Source: Cristatella mucedo
Lineage: Eukaryota > Bryozoa > Phylactolaemata > Cristatellidae
Length of the DNA stretch: 64,000 nucleotides
Reading direction: 5' to 3'
Assembly: GCA_009760855.2 (NCBI GenBank)
Contig: WPIO01000006.1
Coordinates: 6,782,001-6,846,000 of the forward strand
Positions 1 to 13,107 of this stretch are shown here, in pieces. The first letter of the stretch is position 1. Every line of letters begins with the position of its first letter. Made by a program: the position numbers and the translations under genes. Below the pieces are notes generated by a model. It did not search any database. It had not been told where the DNA came from and saw only the letters and a program-made list of their open reading frames with translations.

Positions 1-75
<75 letters not shown>
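1..75. repeat. (CT)n microsatellite
   Basis: Uninterrupted CT dinucleotide run that reaches the left edge of the window, so its full length is unknown. Confidence 0.98.
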
Positions 76-78
<3 letters not shown>

Positions 79-280
79 CTTTTAGCATCCCACTAGCCTA
101 CTTGCTGCTGTGACTACCTAGTAGGCACCGGAGGACGTTACAAACTCAGGCAACAGCTCAACAACAAAAAGCACCTAAAGAGACTTCGAATGGCTCCTGC
201 CTTGGGCCGCACATTATGACGACATATAATAGTTAACCTCACTCGTGCATTCTTTATTACAGGAGAGTTTCTCTTGCAGC

Positions 281-372
281 AAGTTGTAAAGCTCCTGCAT
301 AGAGACGGTTTCTCTGGGAGCGCTATACAAAGGTCTCATTTGTATTTATATTATATTATCGGTCGGATTTTC
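281..372 (+). repeat. S1-like SINE 3' tail fragment
   Basis: The segment contains an imperfect copy of the S1/L2-style tail: a CTCC...GGAG stem around a GAGA...TCTC inner stem, then GCGCTATACAAA and an AT-rich end. The same arrangement occurs at 4690-4790 and 56230-56300. No tRNA-like head is recognisable here, so it is a 3' fragment. Confidence 0.55.
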
Positions 373-519
373 TATTATTTGTACCAACTCAATGCTGAAT
401 ATCCTGCTCTGATTCTGCAGAAAGGTTGTATCATCTGCACAGGACGCAGTAAAACGGCTGCCCGAACCAACCAAATAAGGTTACCTGATTCCACAGCCTC
501 CTTTGTGTAGTGATAGACG

Positions 520-592
520 AGCCATAACGGCTATCACCACCACTTGCAGTGCGCAATAAAGGATCGCCCACGGAAGGGTTACAACCCATGAT
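520..592 (-). repeat. S2 tRNA-derived SINE fragment
   Basis: Carries the S2 body seen at 40760-40870: GGCTATCACCACCACTTGCAG, then a CAAnnAAGGATCG-like block and a degenerate promoter B box. The tRNA-like orientation is on the minus strand. It is truncated before the A box. Confidence 0.55.
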
Positions 593-2262
593 CTATCTCT
601 TTAATAGCGAGCACCTTAACCAGCACAATGTAGCAGTCGCAAAAAAGAGAAGCAGAATTAAATTGTTGCTGCATTGGGCGACTGGGCGTACTTTCAATGA
701 CTCTATACGTGCACATGACGGTGCGGCATGCTTACAGGCACATCTATGTCCAATTATCTGCCAAGCTCATTATAAAATGATATAATCGGTGACGCGCTCA
801 CACGTGTGCGCATGCACACACTCTCACACCACTTGCTCAATCGCTCGACGCAATCACAGACCCCGAAAGCACATGAATACATCCTCAGCAGAGGTACCTA
901 CTGTATATACACTTTCAGTACTACGCACCACTTTAAAGCTCGATTATGCATTGGGTAAACCTTGCAACTAGAATAGTAATTGAAGATTAATAATAATATT
1001 GTGTACCCAGGCGAGGTTCGGTTCCTGGGACGGATTTAGTATGATAAAAATTACTGGCAGGGCCGGGCCAGAAAATTTGGGCTGCCATGATATTTCATGA
1101 TGCCTCGTAACCTTTGCTTTTGGGGGATCTGAGGTTCGTCCGCTGATTCGTGGTGTTCGGCGCTGTCGGGCTCGCTCAGCAAAGCATCCGCTCGGAAGTC
1201 TGGCTTTCCCCGACGATGCGACCACCCACAGGAGGCCACGAGGACCCAATATCCGAGCGTTGCTGGAGATGAGCATGCTCACTGTTACAGCTTGTATATT
1301 TCACGTTCATCTGTAGCATGCTGTTCGTAGTTTCCCTCTCCGTGTGCCAGAACCCTGGACGAGCTGAGATGTGCCGAGCTACTGAATTCTCGTTATTTCA
1401 GCCATAAAATATCGTAATGTCGTACGAATGCCATCTTGGCTGGTACTTGTGTGGATTGCTGCAGTCTTCAAGATTAGCACCGGTCCGAGAGCGTCCTTCC
1501 ACGTCCGGAAGACTGGCTTCACGTTTTCTACACCTCACTCCGTAGTCCAATGTATCAAGGGTCCCCCAGTAGTTCTTTTAAGTTGCCCTGCTGCTGTTGG
1601 CGCAGGCGATATTGTTATAAAGAGGTTTAATCAAACTGCCGCTGGTCTTGCGACAGCTTCGTGTCAACGGGCTGTGTAGCCAGATTAGGGTGGTGCCGGG
1701 TGGTAAACATCCCTAGTCTAACTTATGAATGCATTTCCGTTTCACTACAACAAAACAAAGTCTATTTAAAGCACCTCATATTAAGGCTAAATGTTAAGAA
1801 AATAATGAACAGACTAGTCCAACAATCAAATATTTTTTCGGTTACCTTTGTGACAGACAAGCATGTTAGATATTGGATCTGAAATCTTAACGATTTTCAC
1901 GAAACATCATTGAAAATGACTATGTAAACCGTGTCTACCATGAAAGTAAACCGCAAGCAGTATATCTAAAAATATTTGCCGAAGTGTATCATATGCAACT
2001 TTTATCCCAACTTGCTGAAAATTCGTACATCAAGGCTCGTGTTTGTAGTTTTTTTGAGAATTCCTCACTGCGCCAGATAGCGGCCTCGTGCGACTGAAAG
2101 CTCAGTGGGGAACTTTCCCTAACTCTTCGTAAAACATTCGGGTAATATCCTGATATCTTTATCTCCGCATCTCCGTCTGTAACTCCATAAAGCCACAAAG
2201 ACTTGGTAGAGTTACGCAGGGAAGTTTTGCATAGCCCAATCACAGCCTATGCGGCTTTCGTT
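593..2262. other. Intergenic, nothing recognised
   Basis: No coding signal or repeat family was recognised. The open frames here (for example 968-1282 minus and 1428-1679 plus) match no family I know and lack splice context. Composition is ordinary, with a modestly GC-rich patch at 1120-1260. Confidence 0.5.
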
Positions 2263-2267
2263 ACCCA

Positions 2268-2638
2268 TTTAGTAGCCAACAGACTTCGTCTCACGTAACA
2301 AAGAGAAAGTGGGAAGCATAGCAGAGTCAGGAGAGCAGTTGAGGTAGTGAGTAGCATGGAAGTATCAGCTCAGGACCGCTGAAAAGGATGAGCCATAGTC
2401 GGCATCACGAGAGTAGTTGTCGTTGCGTGAGAATCCTGGAATCGAGTTCCACAATCTAGGACCTGCAGAGCTAAAGCTTCTATCGGCAATGGTCTTTAAG
2501 CAGAGGAATGGAACAGCTAACTTATTTTCCACACAGGACCTTAGGGCACAAACAGGCTGAAACTGATGCAGCAGTTCAGCTAGGTACGAAGGAGCCAAGC
2601 CGTGGGCTAAAATAGAATGCCTTCTGCAGGACAAACCT
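2268..2638 (-). mobile_element. LINE B 3' fragment (L2/CR1-like)
   Basis: The minus-strand translation gives the C-terminal end of the LINE B reverse transcriptase, with HGLAPSYLAELLHQFQP followed by FSSAGPRLWNSIP. It is followed by the LINE B 3' untranslated sequence, also seen at 63780-64000. 5'-truncated and without a full enzyme, so an inactive copy. Confidence 0.85.
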
Positions 2639-2639
2639 A

Positions 2640-2700
2640 CGATCTGGGTCGTTTAAGAGAGACCCCTTACCCTTGGGCTGCGACCCAAATTCTCATTTTA
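2640..2700 (-). repeat. S2 SINE head fragment
   Basis: Read on the minus strand it contains GCAGCCCAAGGGTAAGGGG, matching the S2 A-box region (TTAGCCCAAGGGTAGGG at 40850-40865). It abuts the LINE B fragment at 2268-2638. Confidence 0.45.
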
Positions 2701-3540
2701 AAGCCCATTTGACGGAGTGCTTACATTTGGAAAAGGGTAATGTGAACGTAAGCATCTGTGCAGATTATTCGTGCATTGTGTCATCTAATTAGAACCCTAC
2801 AAGATGGAAGCTATACATCGGAAAGCACTGTGCAAGATATCATGCAGCAGGCAGGCAACTTAAAAATGCACGGTCACAAAATACAAAAGTGGAATGTAGC
2901 TTATTGGAAAATGGCAGTCCAAATACAATCAGATAGAAAGAACATCGGGATGATTCGCACAAGCACAGCGGCCATCAAACAAAGTCTTTTGTCAAGTCGA
3001 AGCATTTCATGAAATATGAAATGGCATAGAATGCATCAGCTGGAGCAAGCTCCTGCAGAAAAAAAGAGAATGGCAACCAAAAAACAAGCATTCAAGAGTA
3101 AACCACCTCCCCTTTTCGCTTAAGGCAAAGCCCAGAAAATGTATGGACTGGCACGAAGATAGAGAGCTCAGCTCTAGTTCTGCTTTACTGAACCAGCTAG
3201 AACGAACCGGGGCAAAACTCACAAGAGAAGTCGAAGCAATATATGGAACCGTTACCCGGAAAACGGATCATAACGAGCGGATTTACGCAAGTGACCACTA
3301 ACGTGCCTGCATCTGAGGAATTGAGCCCTGCACACTAACAGGCAAGAAGTTACAAGTGCTCCAGACTATCCTCAGTTGAATGCATATCTTAAGCCTACTA
3401 GTCAGTGCATGACTTCCCCAGGTAGATTAGCACGCATTATCTGAACAGGCGAATATCTACGCAGCGGTGGACGATGGGGTGACCAGGTGACGAGGCAACC
3501 TTGTCCTAGGCGGCGTTGTGCGAGGTGACATTCGCTGAGT
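2701..3540. other. Intergenic, nothing recognised
   Basis: AT-rich single-copy-looking DNA. A frame around 2758-3012 and its continuation give lysine- and glutamine-rich peptides that match no family I know and contain stops. No repeat family was recognised. Confidence 0.45.
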
Positions 3541-3897
3541 GCTGACACACTAGGTAAAGCGGTTGCTTTCATCCCGAGATTGTTATTTCGAATCATGCGC
3601 GGCGGTGGGCGATCCTTTATTACCACCACGCCGATACGGCGGACGAGGCAATCTCGGTCCAAGAGACGACTTCGGCGACCAAAGAAGCGGAGAGCGAGAC
3701 GGCGCCGATGTTTCGTGCGGAGACGGCGGGCGGCGGTCAGTGTGCCGCCAGCGCCCGCGGAAGTTCGCGACGCTCCCGCTGAGGAGGCGAGCGAGACACG
3801 CCGGTCGAGGAGGCGCGACATGGGCGCACCGAGCGACCGAAGGCGATAGCGGCCCAAGGGGCGTCTGGAGTACATGGAAGATGACCTTATCCAATAA

Positions 3898-3985
3898 GAT
3901 ATATATATATATATATGTCTTAGGATAAGATATATATGTATTAATAATGATAATAATAATATAAAAATAATAATAGTAGTAATAA
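3898..3985. repeat. (TA)n and (TAA)n tract
   Basis: Short (TA)n run followed by irregular TAA/TAG trinucleotides inside the GC-rich block, just left of the 38-bp palindrome. Confidence 0.85.
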
Positions 3986-3997
3986 GATGTATGTCTT

Positions 3998-4035
3998 GCC
4001 GCTTCTGCACATTCTGCAGAATGTGCAGAAGCGGC
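3998..4035. repeat. Perfect 38-bp palindrome
   Basis: Every base pairs about the centre 4016/4017: 19-nt arms with no spacer, starting GCCGCTTCTGCACATTCTG. No neighbouring sequence extends the symmetry. Confidence 0.95.
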
Positions 4036-4644
4036 TGGAGGCGAAGTCACGTGAGCGGCAGAAGCGAGCAGCGACTGCGAATCGTGCGGAAACGGCGCGC
4101 GACGCGCGCAGGCCAGCGAGGTGACATTAGCCTGCGACGCGGCGGCGGTCGGCTGCAACGTGCCGATACGATGCGCAGGGCTGTGAAGGGGCGACGGCCA
4201 GAATTTCGGCGTAGGAGGGAGGCGAATTGTGCCTCCGTGTCGTTGACCTGCGGTGCACCTGTAAAGCAGACGCTGCCGCTCGATGATGATCGAGTCGTGC
4301 GAGGCAACAGCAGCTGCGGTCCGGAAGACGACGGCTGCGACGTCGGTCGGCAATGACTCGGAGACGGCGGCGGCAGCAGAGGTCAGCTCTGCCGACGGCA
4401 GGCAGTGTGGCAACAACAACAACGAGCGCGTGGCGACAACAACAAACGAGTCAGCGGTCAGCGCTAGGTAGAGTGCCCGCTCAGCGGCAGCGACTGGTTC
4501 AGCGGCAGAGACTGGTACCGCACCGGAGACCGGCGGCGCGGTGGAAAGATGTATGGCCCCGGCGACGATGCAAGAAAGCTGGCGCCGTACTAAGCCGGCA
4601 GGTTAACAAAGGCCGCGCTAGCGTTCCACCGGCGTTCCTCCGAG

Positions 4645-4795
4645 CGGCCGTTACCCAGCCTCCTAGGTACAGCCAGATGGGAAGACTCGAGCCCCGAGGC
4701 ACATGTGAAGCGCCTGAATAGAGATTGAGTTCTCTTGGGGCGCTATACAAACGAATTATATTTATATATTTATTTAAGACAATAGCCCGCATGCC
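4645..4795 (+). mobile_element. S1 SINE, 3' part
   Basis: Ends with the S1 tail: GCACATGTGAAGCGCCTGA, an AGAGA/TCTCT inner stem, GGGGCGCTATACAAA and an AT-rich end. The sequence before it (ACTCGAGCCCCGAGGCACA) corresponds to the tRNA-related part of S1 at 26800-26830. The head upstream is degenerate. Confidence 0.7.
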
Positions 4796-5690
4796 TGAGA
4801 GGACGGCATGTACTGTCTAGCTGCCTATGAGGACGGCCGTTTAATGCTGTTTTTTCTATAGTCATCCATTCGCCAGTTAGCGCTTCGACTTTAGCGGCTT
4901 CACTCTATCTCGGTTTCTCAAATACAGTCATTAAAAAGTTGATTGATATAGTGAAAATGATACAGCGCTCGCTCGGTTGTCTGAGTCAATTATGCACCCC
5001 TGTATTACAATTAAAATTACTGTACGTATAAACTCTAGGCCTGTGTATTCAAGCACCCCGCAAATTCTTCAACGCCAGGTGCAGCCACTCGACCACTCCT
5101 TGTGTGTGGGCAAGAACTTTTTTAGAAAAATCGGGTGTGGTGAAACCTAGCCAATCAGAGCGTGCTGCTTACTGATTGTTTATCCTAGTGTAATTAAATG
5201 TGAAATGGGGTAATGATATGATATTTTACCTTCTAATATGTCTCATGCTGTCTAAAATATTTGGTAATTCGAGTGTAATAGCGACTAAGGGGGTGTTATT
5301 CCATGTCCAGACGGCTCTAAGAATATTAAATCTCGTATTTAGAGGATCGTGAACAGGTTTTCCATGCTCTAACGACGAAAATGTTTTATTTATAAATTAA
5401 CAATCATACTTCGAGAAAATTCACTTATTGCGGTAGATTAATTAACTGATTAACCGCAATAAACGAAGGAAGACTGTACTGTAATTTCGCGCTCTCATGC
5501 TGTACTTCGCTTTAGGCTTTCGTAGCAGAGTTGGTGTGACGTCATGTTTTTTCCCTGCCCCGTGCGACGCACGATCATCAGATCAAGGGTCAAGTAGTTT
5601 CGCTTTTCTAATGTCGCCTTCCCACTGAGGGGGCAGCTCGGCTCATGCGTGTAATTCTGCATGCACTAAAGGGGATAAAAATGCATGCAC
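4796..5690. other. AT-rich intergenic stretch
   Basis: No gene or family was recognised. An imperfect inverted repeat (ATTGCGGTAGATT / GATTAACCGCAAT) lies at about 5428-5462. A 16-bp direct duplication, TGCATGCACTAAAGGG-like, lies at 5659-5699 just before LINE B. Confidence 0.5.
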
Positions 5691-5699
5691 TAAAGGGAT

Positions 5700-8205
<2,506 letters not shown>

Positions 8206-8573
8206 AGGTGCGTGCTTGTGACTTTTAAACATGTTCATTTACAGTCATTCAGTTTAGCTTTGTGCCTAGTAAATTCCATAACTACGCCAAAACAGCACAG
8301 ATCAGTGTGAATTTTCAAATGTGAGTTCAGCTTTGCTTGTGCACTACTACAGCTAATTTCTGATTTCGGTTGGATAATTTTTTGCCAGGCGTTTTATCAA
8401 ACGTCCTTGAACTTTAAATTAGGCCATCATGGACACGCAGTCAAAATGCCACATGGCATGTCTTTGTTTGCTGTTACAGTTAACTCCGGGCCGTCTCGTT
8501 TGGCACGAACTTTTACGGAGTGCATGCAGCAGCCAGCCATGTTTGGGCGGCCCACGGGACGCTTGCGTTTGCA

Positions 8574-8981
<408 letters not shown>

Positions 8982-8989
8982 GACGTCGG

Positions 8990-9765
8990 AGACCACAGAT
9001 ACGTTGTATAACCAAGCCATTAAAATGAGTATCCATAGAAACTGTGCAGAATAATGAATAGGGCGGCTCTTTGAATAAACCAGTGGCTGTGCCATCTTTA
9101 CAGAAAGCGCTCACCCGATTTATGGCTCTGGCAACGGAGCAGCCCCGCCACACTTGGCAGGGAGACCCCCAAATGGCCGATAGCCGTCGCCACCGACAGG
9201 TGGTGCCCAGATACAAAATGGTGTCACCGTGTGAGCGATTGGCTAGTATTACTGACATGGGCGCAGCTCTCTCCGAGCAGCGAGGCAGCGAGCCTTCGTT
9301 ACCCAGGCTGTAGCTGGCCCAGTTCCCAGATGCCCGATGCGGTGGCTCGACTTCGAGCGAGCGTATTCCGTAGATGCGTCTTTGCCAGCAGTCACCCGAG
9401 GTCGTCTCCACCCCGCCCGGAGTATAGGGGCTGAAAGCCAACTCGTGACTTGCTTGCTTTTAGCGAAGTGATTTATATGCGGTCGAACGTTGCTCGCAGA
9501 CGAAAGACCGCTCCTGCAGTGCATTGCTTGGGCTGCAGTGTCTCAGCGAATACTGTGCACGCGAGCTGCTTTGGGCGATACCGCCAGCTTTGAGCGACCA
9601 CCAATGATTCTGCTACGACAAAGCCTTCGAACATTAGTCGCGTGTCGCAGTCAGCCCACCGCGGTATGTGCGTCCAGAGTCCCATGCACACCGTCTCCAG
9701 CAAGATCATACCTGATTTGCGACAGAAGAAACTGAAACAGCAAGAGATAATGATAGTAAGACGGA
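8990..9765. other. Intergenic, nothing recognised
   Basis: Mixed-composition DNA between CT and GA tracts. Frames of 80-175 codons run into the flanking repeats and match no family I know. Confidence 0.45.
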
Positions 9766-9769
9766 ACGA

Positions 9770-9848
9770 GAAAGAGAGAACACGAGAATGAGAGAGAGCT
9801 GTGGAGAGAGATAGGGAGAGATGAGAGAGAGAGGAGAGAGATAGAGAG

Positions 9849-9889
<41 letters not shown>

Positions 9890-9988
9890 AACTAAAAAAG
9901 TGACAGAGAAAGAGAGAGTGAGTAAAAAAGGGGGAAGATTTAAAAAGAGAGAGAGGTAAAGAGGGAGCGAGAGAGAGAGCATGGGAGA
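9770..9988. repeat. Imperfect (GA)n tract
   Basis: Purine-rich, GA-dominated low-complexity sequence, densest at 9830-9985. Confidence 0.9.
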
Positions 9989-10275
9989 AAGACGCGGCTG
10001 TGTAACGTTGAACTTCGACCCGCCTGATCTGTATGCTGTCCTGATCGGACAAACTTTTGCATTTCACAAGGTCGTGAAAACTAAGCATTAAATTAAAGGC
10101 TAGCTTAGTTTCTCGCGACCAGAGTTTCTTACCACAAAAAAAGTTCAAACTAGTGGAAATGAAGCGAGCTCAACCAAAACTCGGGTGATGGCGCACTGGC
10201 ATCATGTTCAGTCTACGAATCTAAAAGCCCCCAGCATCACAAACTGGTGGGCGTATACATAGGCTCTCATTTTTT

Positions 10276-10284
10276 TCTCTCTAG

Positions 10285-10360
<76 letters not shown>
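10276..10360. repeat. (CT)n microsatellite
   Basis: CT dinucleotide run with a short irregular leading part. Confidence 0.97.
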
Positions 10361-10366
<6 letters not shown>

Positions 10367-10985
10367 TCGAGTTCTGTACTGTATACTGCATGCATACAGA
10401 TATGAATTTGCTTTGCACTTGCATACATAAATTTATATCAATATATTTCTGGCATAGATAAATATATGAATGTGGAGCTAGCATAGTTACAAACATCCGT
10501 GTACGTAGATAGTTTGCTGGTTTGCTCGGCAGTGCTTCATTATTAATGCACCACCACCAGATTTCTCTACGGCTCACAGCAGGAGTCAGTGCTAGTTTTC
10601 CTTTGATTTTAGGCTCCAGAAGACCGCCACGCTTCCTCGCGTGATTATGATAGAAGTACTTGATAGAAGTAATGAACTGTGCCCAGGTTCTATGTTTACC
10701 AAGATTGATAATTTTCAATTATCTCTAGCACTGTGCCATCTCTTACATGCACTTCCAACTAGACTTTAATTGGCTATGAATGAGCTTCGCCAACAATGGG
10801 TACTAAAGGCCGCAAGCACCCTTTGCATTGAAAGTAACTGTGAAGCATCTGCATAGCGCCCTTTGAGAACTAAATATGTACATAGTGACTTTTAATACGC
10901 AGGAAAAGAAGCATGTCGCTGGTTAAATATTTAACTATCTAATCAACTTGGATAGCGCCCTAAGAGAACTTAATTTTTATCCGTG
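10361..10985. other. Intergenic, nothing recognised
   Basis: AT-leaning DNA with no recognised coding or repeat signal. The minus-strand frame at 10281-10718 runs into the CT tract and is not credible. Confidence 0.45.
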
Positions 10986-10989
10986 CACT

Positions 10990-11115
10990 TAACAAATACC
11001 TCAAGGCTCGAGCCCACTCCCTGGTTCTCGGTAAAGTGTACCGCTCCCACTCCCGCTGTTTAAGATGAGCGAGCTCCCTACCCTTGGGCCAAACCAGGGT
11101 AGCAGCGATAGTGTC
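10990..11115 (-). repeat. Possible S2 SINE copy
   Basis: Contains CTCCCTACCCTTGGGCCAAACC, the complement of the S2 A-box head, at 11075-11096. The rest is diverged from the other S2 copies. Confidence 0.4.
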
Positions 11116-11960
11116 TGCAGAGATCAAATCACAGCGGGGGAGCTTTTACATTCGCTTCGTGCTTCCTATTGCACAGGCCGGAAGGAAGACCTGCACACGG
11201 ACATATCGAATCACTGAAGTCTAGATCGAATGTCACAAGTGCACGAACCAGGTATTCTTATCTAAGCAAGAGCACGAATTCTTTGCAAAGTTATTGAGCC
11301 GAATGTTGAGCAGACTTGAGTACGAAGCCGATGCGGTCATGTAATGAAAATTAATTTGGGAGCAACACACCCCAATTTGGCTGCAAGCTCTTTGAATTTC
11401 TTCAAGTAAGTACATTTCCTTCATCTACTTAACGGCTGTCACTCTGTGTCAATATTTTCAGCCGTCAAAGAGGCTCTATTCCCCGCAGAGCAGATGAATG
11501 TGTGCGATATCGAAATATATTGTATCTCCCCGTCGGTAAATCCTAAATGACGCTAGGACTAAGTGGTGCAAAACAGGAGAGTGTCGTCTATCGTGACTCA
11601 AAGCCCAATGTGCGACTTCTAGCACTCCAATGGTTTCCAGCTGCCTGCACGTCACAAGGCTATGCCTACAGTGGAAAGATCTCAGTGAGAAAGATCTCAC
11701 GTCGGTCGACCAAACGATGGCGTCGATGAGAGTAATGCGGAGCAACGAGAAAATCAACGCAGCAGCGAGCAATGCCTACAGGAACATAGTGAGAGCATTT
11801 CAGTGATCGCCTCCTTAGGTCAACAGTGCCAAGCCAAGGCTACCGTTCTTTCTCCTATCGATCTCGGCCAAGCCGCCGCATGGGCAAACCTGCCCTTTCG
11901 CGCTGAAGCTGCTGCGGTCACGAGTGGCAGGCAGAGCTCGGAGCCAAAGAAGTAGGCTTA
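11116..11960. other. Intergenic, nothing recognised
   Basis: No gene or repeat family was recognised. A direct AGAAAGATCTCA duplication is visible at about 11676-11700. Confidence 0.4.
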
Positions 11961-11967
11961 GAGCACC

Positions 11968-11973
11968 TTTAAT
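11968..11973 (-). terminator. Candidate poly(A) signal ATTAAA
   Basis: ATTAAA on the minus strand about 170 bases downstream of the stop codon of the Asn-rich secreted-protein gene. Position and form fit a cleavage/polyadenylation signal. No transcript evidence is available. Confidence 0.45.
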
Positions 11974-12144
11974 TTACACACACCCACACCCCCTGGACAG
12001 TGCAGGCCGCCGACGGCCGTCCGTTGGAACTGATGCGAGATGACTCGCTGCGGCGGCGGCTCTTCGCTCTGCGCATGTCGGGTCGTGCAACACATCGCCC
12101 ACGCCGGGCTTCAAGCGGCATGCGTTTGACGCCGTGTCAGATGC

Positions 12145-13066
12145 TTAGCAGCCGCAGCTGGTATATTCAGGATACTCGCAGCGGCAGGTCTCGGTCGAGA
12201 ACTGCAAGCCCTTGGGACAGGGCATAGTGTAATACATCTTGTAGCCGTTCAGCAGCCACTGCTGAGATGTCGTGTCGAACTTCCTGCAGTTGGTGCCGGG
12301 GGTCGGGTGGTAGACGCTCTTGTGCTTCAGGCAAGTGCCGCAGTGGCCATAGCGAGCGAGGATCGGCACAGACTGGTAGCTTCCATCCCCTTGGTCATAA
12401 AGAGACAGCAGCGCATGGCGACCGTCGAGGTACTTGGCAACCGTTGGGTACTCAGGTAGCACGATCGGCCTCCTCGGCATGTCCTCCGGTACACGGTGGA
12501 GAAGTTCCGGGGCAGGAGCGATGATTTCCGCAGCCACAGGCAGGATAGAAGCAATGGGCAACTCAATTTTTGGCCCCTCAGCAATGGCCACATTATTATT
12601 GTTGTTATTGTTGTCATTGTTGCCATTATTGTTATTGTTGTTGTTGTTGCCTCCACCGTTGTTGTTGTTATTGTTATTGTCTCCCTTGCCATTGCTGTTG
12701 TTGTTGTTGTTATTGTTGTTGTCTCCATTGCCATTGCTGTTGTTGTTGTTATTATTGTTGTCTCCTTTGCCATTGCTGTTATTGTTGTTATTGTTGTTGT
12801 CTCCCTTGCCGTTGTTATTATTGTTGTTGTTATTATCTCCCTTGCCATTGTTGTTGTTGTTGTTGTTGTTGTCTCCTTTGCCATTGCTATTATTATTGTT
12901 GTTGTTGTTGTCTCCCTTGCCGTTGCTGTTATTGTTATTATTATTATTATCACCCTTACCGTTATTGTTGTTATTGTTGTTGTTGTTGTTAGCTTCAGCT
13001 CGCCCCTTGGCTGCATTGTTGTTGTTGTTGTTATTGTTGTTGTTAGCTTCAGCTCGTCCCTTCGCT

Positions 13067-13107
<41 letters not shown>

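Larger units (their letters stand above)
3541..4640. other. GC- and CpG-rich block
   Basis: A block of about 1.1 kb with very high GC and frequent CG dinucleotides, interrupted by a (TA)n/(TAA)n stretch at 3898-3985. Arg- and Ala-rich frames are open on both strands, as expected from composition. It could be an unmethylated CpG island or a promoter of an unseen gene, but no exon was recognised. Confidence 0.5.

Noticed and set aside
2758-3012. Possible exon with KWNVAYWKMAVQIQ
   Set aside because: No splice sites fitting a known family, and stops follow; could not be assigned.
3583-4422. 279-codon minus-strand frame and Arg-rich plus frames
   Set aside because: GC-rich composition keeps several frames open at once, and the minus frame runs through a (TAA)n tract. 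No recognised domain.
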